From NCBI GenBank assembly GCA_037147395.1, contig JBAWVG010000047.1, forward strand, positions 1 through 11,133: a stretch of DNA of 11,133 bases, written 5' to 3'. The DNA comes from VFJL01 sp037147395 (GTDB lineage: Bacteria > Pseudomonadota > Gammaproteobacteria > Burkholderiales > Nitrosomonadaceae). Both the position numbers and the translations under genes were made by a program. Each line of letters starts with the position of its first letter. The stretch's first letter is position 1. The notes below the pieces were generated by a model. That model did no database searches. It saw only the letters and a list, made by a program, of their open reading frames with translations, and had not been told where the DNA came from. This document shows positions 7,861-11,133 of the stretch, piece after piece.

Positions 7861-8586
7861 ATGAATCCCCCCTGCTCGCTTGCTAATGTCCGTGTTGTGT
7901 TGAGTCATACCAGTCATCCCGGGAATATCGGCGCTGCTGCACGGGCAATGAAGACTATGGGTCTGAGTACTCTCTACCTCGTAAATCCAAAGTCATTTCC
8001 AGATAAGGAGGCAGAGACGCGTGCCGCTGGTGCGTGGGATGTTCTTAACGCCGCCAAGGTCTGTAGCAGTCTTGATGAAGCCCTCGGCGATACGGTGCTG
8101 GCAGCGGCAATTACCGCTCGCCCTCGAGGTCTCTCGCATGAAGTACTCGATTCACGTCAAGGTGCACAGGAGTTGTGTACTCATGCGCGGCAACACCCAG
8201 TAGCATTAGTTTTTGGAACAGAGGTGTCCGGCCTCACCACCCTTGAAGTGAGCAGGTGCCAAATTATTGTGCATATTCCCGCCAACCCAGATTACTCCTC
8301 CCTCAACCTTGCCAGCGCAGTTCAAGTGATGGCCTATGAGTTACGCATGGCATTATCTGATCCTGGAAAACTCCCTCAACCTATAGGTACACTCGCTAGC
8401 CTTGATGAAATTGAATTATTCTTCGGTCATTTAGAACAGAGCATGATCGTCAGCGGTTTTCTGGATCCTCAGGAACCGAAACGCCTGCTGCAACGGATGC
8501 GCCGCTTATTTGCGCGTTCACGACTAGAGAAGGAAGAGGTAAATATATTACGAGGCATCCTCAACGCGCTACAGAAGCAAAAATAA
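7861..8586 (+). CDS. trmJ: TrmJ, tRNA (cytidine/uridine-32-2'-O)-methyltransferase
   Basis: TrmJ is a SPOUT (trefoil-knot) methyltransferase that uses S-adenosylmethionine to 2'-O-methylate position 32 in the tRNA anticodon loop. Sequence signs: HPGNIGAAARAMKTMGL at 19-35 (motif 1 with conserved Asn22 and Arg28), ALVFGTEVSGLT at 115-126 (motif 2), and IPANPDYSSLNLASAVQVM at 139-157 (motif 3, knot and cofactor loop). A C-terminal helical extension from about residue 180 is what separates TrmJ from the shorter TrmL. Its 241 residues match TrmJ. CAGGA at 7849-7853 is 7 bases before the ATG. It sits between divergent suhB and downstream iscR as in E. coli, though iscR has its own promoter here. 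Confidence 0.94.
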   Translation: MNPPCSLANVRVVLSHTSHPGNIGAAARAMKTMGLSTLYLVNPKSFPDKEAETRAAGAWDVLNAAKVCSSLDEALGDTVLAAAITARPRGLSHEVLDSRQGAQELCTHARQHPVALVFGTEVSGLTTLEVSRCQIIVHIPANPDYSSLNLASAVQVMAYELRMALSDPGKLPQPIGTLASLDEIELFFGHLEQSMIVSGFLDPQEPKRLLQRMRRLFARSRLEKEEVNILRGILNALQKQK

Positions 8587-8605
8587 AGAGAACAGATGCA
8601 ATAAA

Positions 8606-8627
8606 TCAGAAGCAAAATGCATTCTGA
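8606..8627 (+). other. Stem-loop between trmJ and the iscR promoter
   Basis: TCAGAA (8606-8611) plus GCA pairs with TGC and TTCTGA (8622-8627), with one bulged A at 8621 and an AAA loop. It lies 20 bp after the trmJ stop and upstream of the iscR promoter, so it may end trmJ transcription, but no T-run follows it. Confidence 0.35.
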
Positions 8628-8641
8628 ACTGCTCGGGCAAA

Positions 8642-8666
8642 ATAGTTGACTGAAAAAGTAGGGTTT
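8642..8666 (+). promoter_or_regulatory. IscR type 1 binding site, upstream copy (over the -35)
   Basis: Compared with the E. coli type 1 consensus (ATAsyyGAC - 7 bp trwwwya - GTCrrsTAT), this stretch reads ATAGTTGAC, then seven bases, then GTAGGGTTT, matching 22 of 25 positions by my count. Mismatches are at 8656, 8660 and 8665. It contains the -35 hexamer. The consensus is recalled from the E. coli literature. Confidence 0.65.
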
Positions 8667-8674
8667 TATATACT
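8646..8674 (+). promoter_or_regulatory. Sigma70 promoter of iscR
   Basis: TTGACT (8646-8651) and TATACT (8669-8674) are separated by exactly 17 bp, a near-consensus pair. The expected start is near 8681, giving a leader of about 75 nt before the iscR ATG. Both hexamers are covered by IscR-type boxes (see 8642-8666 and 8670-8694), so occupancy of either box should block RNA polymerase. This is the clearest promoter in the window. Confidence 0.8.
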
Positions 8675-8694
8675 TGATAAAAATTGTCGGGTAT
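8670..8694 (+). promoter_or_regulatory. IscR type 1 binding site, downstream copy (over -10 and start)
   Basis: The half-sites ATACTTGAT and GTCGGGTAT flank an A/T-rich 7-bp centre and match 22 of 25 consensus positions, with mismatches at 8678, 8679 and 8685. The box overlaps most of the -10 and the predicted start. It begins 28 bp after the first box, so the two dimers would sit on nearly the same helix side at 2.7 turns. Confidence 0.7.
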
Positions 8695-8755
8695 TGCTGC
8701 AAATATCTAAGATGCAATCGTTAAGCCAGAGTATTAATTCTGATCAGGAGCAAAG

Positions 8756-9202
8756 ATGCGATTGACGACCAAGGGACGGTTTGCAGTAACTGCAATGATT
8801 GATCTGGCGCTGCATGGTGATAATGGACCAGTCACGTTGGCTGGCATCAGTGAGCGGCAAAAGATCTCGCTGTCGTATCTGGAGCAGTTATTCGGAAAGC
8901 TAAGGCGCAACAACCTAGTAAGCAGTGTTCGCGGTCCCGGCGGCGGATATCGGTTGATGCGTCCGATGAATGAAGTCTCCGTGGCTGACATCATCCTCGC
9001 CGTGGATGAGCCCATTGATGCCACTCAGTGCAAGGGTAAAGAGAATTGCCATAATGACCAACGCTGCATGACACATGGCCTTTGGACCAGCCTCAATACC
9101 AAGATACGAGACTACCTGACCCTGGTCACGCTCGAACAACTGGTCACGAGCCCAAAAGTAAAAAATGTCTCTGTATTGCAAGATCTTCGAGCACACAAGT
9201 AG
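8756..9202 (+). CDS. iscR: IscR, Fe-S cluster-sensing Rrf2-family transcription regulator
   Basis: IscR binds a [2Fe-2S] cluster and, when loaded, represses iron-sulfur assembly genes; the apo form acts on a second class of sites. The 148-residue product begins MRLTTKGRFAVTAMIDLAL, the hallmark Rrf2 N-terminus, with a winged helix-turn-helix over about 1-65 including SLSYLEQLFGKLRR and the wing VRGPGGGYRL. The cluster ligands Cys92, Cys98, Cys104 and His107 lie at the same positions as in E. coli IscR, which separates it from other Rrf2 proteins (NsrR, CymR). AGGAG at 8746-8750 precedes the ATG by 5 bases. It is followed after 16 bp by a cysteine desulfurase gene. Its own promoter carries two IscR boxes, so negative autoregulation is expected. 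Confidence 0.96.
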   Translation: MRLTTKGRFAVTAMIDLALHGDNGPVTLAGISERQKISLSYLEQLFGKLRRNNLVSSVRGPGGGYRLMRPMNEVSVADIILAVDEPIDATQCKGKENCHNDQRCMTHGLWTSLNTKIRDYLTLVTLEQLVTSPKVKNVSVLQDLRAHK

Positions 9203-9218
9203 TCAGAGAAATTTAAAG

Positions 9219-10385
9219 ATGAATAGAAGGTTACAAATCTATTTTGATCATAATGCCAGCACTGCGGTGGATGATGCAGTGCTTGATGTGATGATGCCTT
9301 ATTTCCAAGGTGACTTCAGCAATCCTTCCAGTCGCCATCTCGGTGGAATGGCAGCACGTCGGGCGGTAGACCAAGCACGTGAGCAAGTAGCTGACTCAGT
9401 CGACGTACGGCCAGAACAGGTAATCTTCTGCAGCGGTGGTTCAGAGGCCAACAATCTCTTCATCCAAGGAGCGGCAGGCTGCCTAAAGCCCACCCGGATC
9501 ATCGTCAGTGCGATTGAACATCCTTGCGTAATGCGACCCGCCCAGGAGCTAGCACGGAGAGGACATGAGAAATGGAATTTACGGCGGTTGGCGGTAGATC
9601 ATCTTGGGAGAGTGATCCTGAATGATGTCACTGATGCCATGACGGAACAACAGCCTGGACTGGTATCAGTGATGCTAGCGAATAATGAAACTGGCGTAAT
9701 TCAGGATGTATCAGCGATTGCAGAAAAAGCTCGGGAGCATGGCGCATGGATGCACACCGATGCGGTGCAGGCCTTTGGAAAGATTCCGATAAATTTTGAG
9801 GCGCTCAGAGTACATGCCATGACACTGTCAGGCCACAAGATTTATGGTCCTAAGGGGTCTGCTGCTCTGATTGTGGATAAACGCTTATTGCTCAAGGCAC
9901 TCATCTTTGGAGGGGGCCAGGAGAATGGGCTACGTTCAGGTACAGAGAATGTACCCGCTATCGTTGGGCTTGGTGCTGCCTGTGAACTGGCCAAGACTCG
10001 CATGATCGAGATGACAGCGCGTATTCAAGTCATCCACAACCGTTTGGAACAAGGACTGATTGCAATGGGTGCTGTCATCTTCGGTCTGGGGGCATCACGC
10101 TTACCAAATACCTGTTACTTTGCGATCCCCGGTATCGAGGGTGACACTCTGGCAGTCCGATTAGATAAGGTCGGCTTTGCAGTAGCCAGTGGCGCCGCCT
10201 GTTCCAGCGCAACCCCGGGCCAAAGCCATGTGCTAGAAGCGATGGGGGTCGACCCCACTATGGCGCGTTGTGCAATACGGGTCAGTCTAGGTAGAACCAA
10301 CACACCGTCGCAGATCGAAGATTTCCTGACGGCATTAGATAGTACTGTGGCAGAATTAAGACGTATGAGTCTAGCCACGGCATAG
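9219..10385 (+). CDS. Cysteine desulfurase, class V aminotransferase fold (IscS/NifS type)
   Basis: This PLP enzyme takes sulfur from cysteine as an enzyme-bound persulfide for Fe-S clusters or other thio-cofactors. In the 388-residue product: YFDHNAST near the N-terminus, His101 (PLP stacking), NNETG at 155-159, Asp181, SGHKIYGPKG with PLP-lysine Lys207, RSGTENV, and SGAACSS with catalytic Cys328 in the long mobile loop of group I enzymes. I start at ATG 9219, 16 bp after the iscR stop and just before MNRRLQIYFDHNAST; starting at 9165 would overlap iscR. It resembles IscS, but the loop (ACSSATPGQSHVL) is more NifS-like and the protein ends at ELRRMSLATA, about 16 residues shorter than E. coli IscS, lacking the tail involved in IscU docking. 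No iscU follows. I therefore leave the symbol open between iscS and a second, NifS-like desulfurase. Confidence 0.93.
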   Translation: MNRRLQIYFDHNASTAVDDAVLDVMMPYFQGDFSNPSSRHLGGMAARRAVDQAREQVADSVDVRPEQVIFCSGGSEANNLFIQGAAGCLKPTRIIVSAIEHPCVMRPAQELARRGHEKWNLRRLAVDHLGRVILNDVTDAMTEQQPGLVSVMLANNETGVIQDVSAIAEKAREHGAWMHTDAVQAFGKIPINFEALRVHAMTLSGHKIYGPKGSAALIVDKRLLLKALIFGGGQENGLRSGTENVPAIVGLGAACELAKTRMIEMTARIQVIHNRLEQGLIAMGAVIFGLGASRLPNTCYFAIPGIEGDTLAVRLDKVGFAVASGAACSSATPGQSHVLEAMGVDPTMARCAIRVSLGRTNTPSQIEDFLTALDSTVAELRRMSLATA

Positions 10386-10511
10386 AGGCTACATGGTTGT
10401 ACATGGCAATTGATAATGCTTAGCAGCTGTAACCACCTCTCAGTTCCTTCCAAGATCTAATCACCCTAATCGAACCATATTCATCACCCATCCTAATCCG
10501 AAAATGAATTT

Positions 10512-10528
10512 TCACTCTAGAGGAGTGA
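10512..10528. repeat. Short inverted repeat in the gap after the desulfurase gene
   Basis: TCACTC (10512-10517) and GAGTGA (10523-10528) flank TAGAG, making a 6-bp stem with a 5-base loop. It includes the first CTAGAGGAGT copy. No T-run follows. Function unknown. Confidence 0.35.
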
Positions 10529-10794
10529 CTTCAGAAAAGTGACTTCAAGTTTCGGTCTGCTAATAATATTAGCCTTACACTATCCTCCGCCAGAATCTAA
10601 TCGTACTCTGCTTAATTTCCACAAACCAAAACGGTGCAGTATCACTCGATATCCTGATAAATTTCCTCCCTCGCTTTCCCATCTAATCCCCTCATGGTCC
10701 AAATATGTTCAGATAGATTGCCAATTTCCACGTAGAATAATCAAAGTAGGAATCAAGTCTTGTCTGGTACTCTCTGCACCAGAAATAGCCACTA

Positions 10795-10800
10795 GAGGAG
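10795..10800 (+). promoter_or_regulatory. Strong ribosome binding site of the small Lys-rich protein
   Basis: GAGGAG lies 7 bases before the TTG at 10808. It is the best Shine-Dalgarno match in this part of the window and is the main reason for accepting a TTG-started small gene here. Confidence 0.7.
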
Positions 10801-10807
10801 TAACAAA

Positions 10808-10978
10808 TTGGCACAGCCAAATTTCCAATATGAAAAGCGCCAGAAAGATCTAGCTAAGAAAAAGAAACAAGAAGAAAAAAGACAGCGCAAGCTAGATAAA
10901 GGTAAGACACCATCCGACGAGAATCCAGACCCTGATCAGGTAGAGGCAGAGTCGACGGATGTAGGTAAGTCTGAATAG
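10808..10978 (+). CDS. Small conserved Lys-rich/acidic protein, 56 residues, TTG start
   Basis: The product begins MAQPNFQYEKRQKDLAKKKK and continues through a very basic, helix-prone segment (residues 9-31, mostly K, R, E, Q), then a Pro/Asp/Glu-rich acidic tail with no hydrophobic core, signal peptide or cysteine. From memory, short proteins starting with a similar (M-A-x-x-N-F-Q-Y/F-E-K-R-Q-K/R) sequence are widespread hypothetical proteins in Betaproteobacteria; their function is unknown to me. The charge split suggests a short coiled coil or a nucleic-acid or ribosome-associated role, which is a guess. A strong GAGGAG 7 bases upstream decides the TTG start. It lies 422 bp after the desulfurase gene and 37 bp before a secreted-protein gene in the same direction. 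An overlapping longer frame (10539-10853) is rejected in its favour. Confidence 0.75.
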   Translation: MAQPNFQYEKRQKDLAKKKKQEEKRQRKLDKGKTPSDENPDPDQVEAESTDVGKSE

Positions 10979-11015
10979 ATCAGACCCTATTAGTTGAACT
11001 CGCGCTGAGTAAATT

Positions 11016-11133
11016 ATGTGGTTATTAACCTTTACGGGTTTGATACTTATATCTCTGACACTCCCAGTCTTTGCAGGAGACTTTGAGGATGGTAGGCAGT
11101 TTGCTGCTAACAGAGATTACACCCGGGCTGTGG
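11016..11133 (+). CDS. Secreted protein, probably Sel1/TPR-like repeat, 3' truncated by the window
   Basis: Only the first 39 residues are inside the window. ATG at 11016 opens a clear signal peptide: a hydrophobic run LLTFTGLILISLTLPV ending in VFA, with predicted cleavage after residue 20. The mature start, GDFEDGRQFAANRDYTRAV, resembles the beginning of periplasmic Sel1-repeat proteins, where a helix with a D-Y-x-x-A pattern precedes repeated W-x-x-K-A-A-x-Q-G units. No such unit is yet visible, so the family is inferred from the first helix alone. TGAG lies about 7 bases upstream as a modest ribosome site. The gene follows the small Lys-rich gene by 37 bp, so they may share a transcript. 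Confidence 0.6.
   Translation, partial: MWLLTFTGLILISLTLPVFAGDFEDGRQFAANRDYTRAV

Larger units (their letters stand above)
10386..10807. other. About 420 bp without a convincing gene; short repeats
   Basis: No frame on either strand in this stretch resembles a protein family. It holds five copies of CTAATC on the + strand (10457, 10466, 10493, 10597, 10683), an imperfect repeat of ATCACCC followed by CTAATC (10460-10471 and 10483-10498), and a direct repeat AGTGACTTCA at 10524 and 10538. CTAGAGGAGT occurs at 10517-10526 and again at 10792-10801, where it is the ribosome site of the small gene that follows. No good terminator for the desulfurase gene is visible. It could be a decayed gene, a non-coding RNA region or a long leader; the sequence does not decide. 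Confidence 0.5.

Noticed and set aside
9165..9218. An upstream start at 9165 for the cysteine desulfurase.
   Set aside because: It would overlap the end of iscR by 38 bp and add 18 residues not seen in the family; ATG 9219 sits directly before the conserved beginning.
10424..10519. A minus-strand frame of about 30 codons including MGDEYGSIRVIRSWKELRGG.
   Set aside because: No start with a proper ribosome site and no known family; part of it is formed by the repeated GATTAG/GGGTGAT motif.
10575..10682. A 35-residue minus-strand frame starting MGKRGRKF with GAGGGG five bases upstream.
   Set aside because: The ribosome site is reasonable, but the frame is short, has no recognisable family and lies in a repeat-bearing non-coding stretch; chance cannot be excluded.
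10539..10853. A 104-codon open frame on the + strand starting with GTG.
   Set aside because: Its residues resemble no family, it is rich in Pro, Ser and Ile in no pattern, its ribosome-site match is about 13 bases away, and it overlaps the better-supported 56-residue gene in another frame.
1..11133. tRNA or rRNA genes, CRISPR arrays, insertion sequences, phage genes or attachment sites.
   Set aside because: None seen: no cloverleaf or rRNA-like segment, no regularly spaced repeats, and no transposase or integrase motifs in any frame.

Overview
The window looks like the chromosome of a Gram-negative betaproteobacterium of moderate G+C. The outer-membrane assembly genes (bamA, skp), the suhB/trmJ/iscR/cysteine-desulfurase block and a small Lys-rich protein that I recall from Betaproteobacteria all point that way. 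A nitrosomonad-like lineage is my guess; nothing in the window proves it. Nearly all of the DNA is ordinary core gene content, with no phage, insertion sequence, CRISPR array, tRNA or rRNA that I could find.

Left block (1-2631, + strand): the 3' end of bamA, then skp (ompH), fabZ and rnhB, tightly packed and probably one transcript. In the classic proteobacterial order bamA-skp-lpxD-fabZ-lpxA-lpxB-rnhB, three lipid A genes sit among these. Here lpxD, lpxA and lpxB are all missing, with 2 bp between skp and fabZ and 36 bp between fabZ and rnhB. Next is a stand-alone SlyD-like FKBP prolyl isomerase (2841-3323) with a His-rich tail and its own leader region.

Middle block (3371-7822, - strand): suhB (inositol monophosphatase family), a D-hexose-6-phosphate mutarotase and a full-length mutS, all co-oriented and possibly co-transcribed. 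suhB diverges from trmJ across only 38 bp, the same suhB<->trmJ-iscR arrangement as in Escherichia coli.

Right block (7861-10385, + strand): trmJ (tRNA 2'-O-methyltransferase), iscR (Fe-S-sensing Rrf2 regulator) and a class V cysteine desulfurase. The iscR upstream region carries a near-consensus sigma70 promoter (TTGACT-17-TATACT). Two 25-bp IscR type 1 boxes lie on it, each matching 22 of 25 consensus positions, one over the -35 and one over the -10/start. This is a clear autorepression circuit. No iscU, iscA or hsc gene follows: the desulfurase is followed by about 420 bp without a convincing gene, holding five CTAATC hexamers and short direct repeats. The window ends with a 56-residue Lys-rich/acidic small protein (10808-10978) and the start of a secreted protein with a Sel1/TPR-like beginning (11016 onward). 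Both are easily missed by automatic calling.

Three genes (skp, rnhB and the small Lys-rich protein) appear to start with TTG, which affects start-site annotation. I do not see a convincing novel multi-gene system. The points most worth following are the absent lpx genes, the doubly boxed iscR promoter, the isolated desulfurase and the repeat-bearing non-coding gap.
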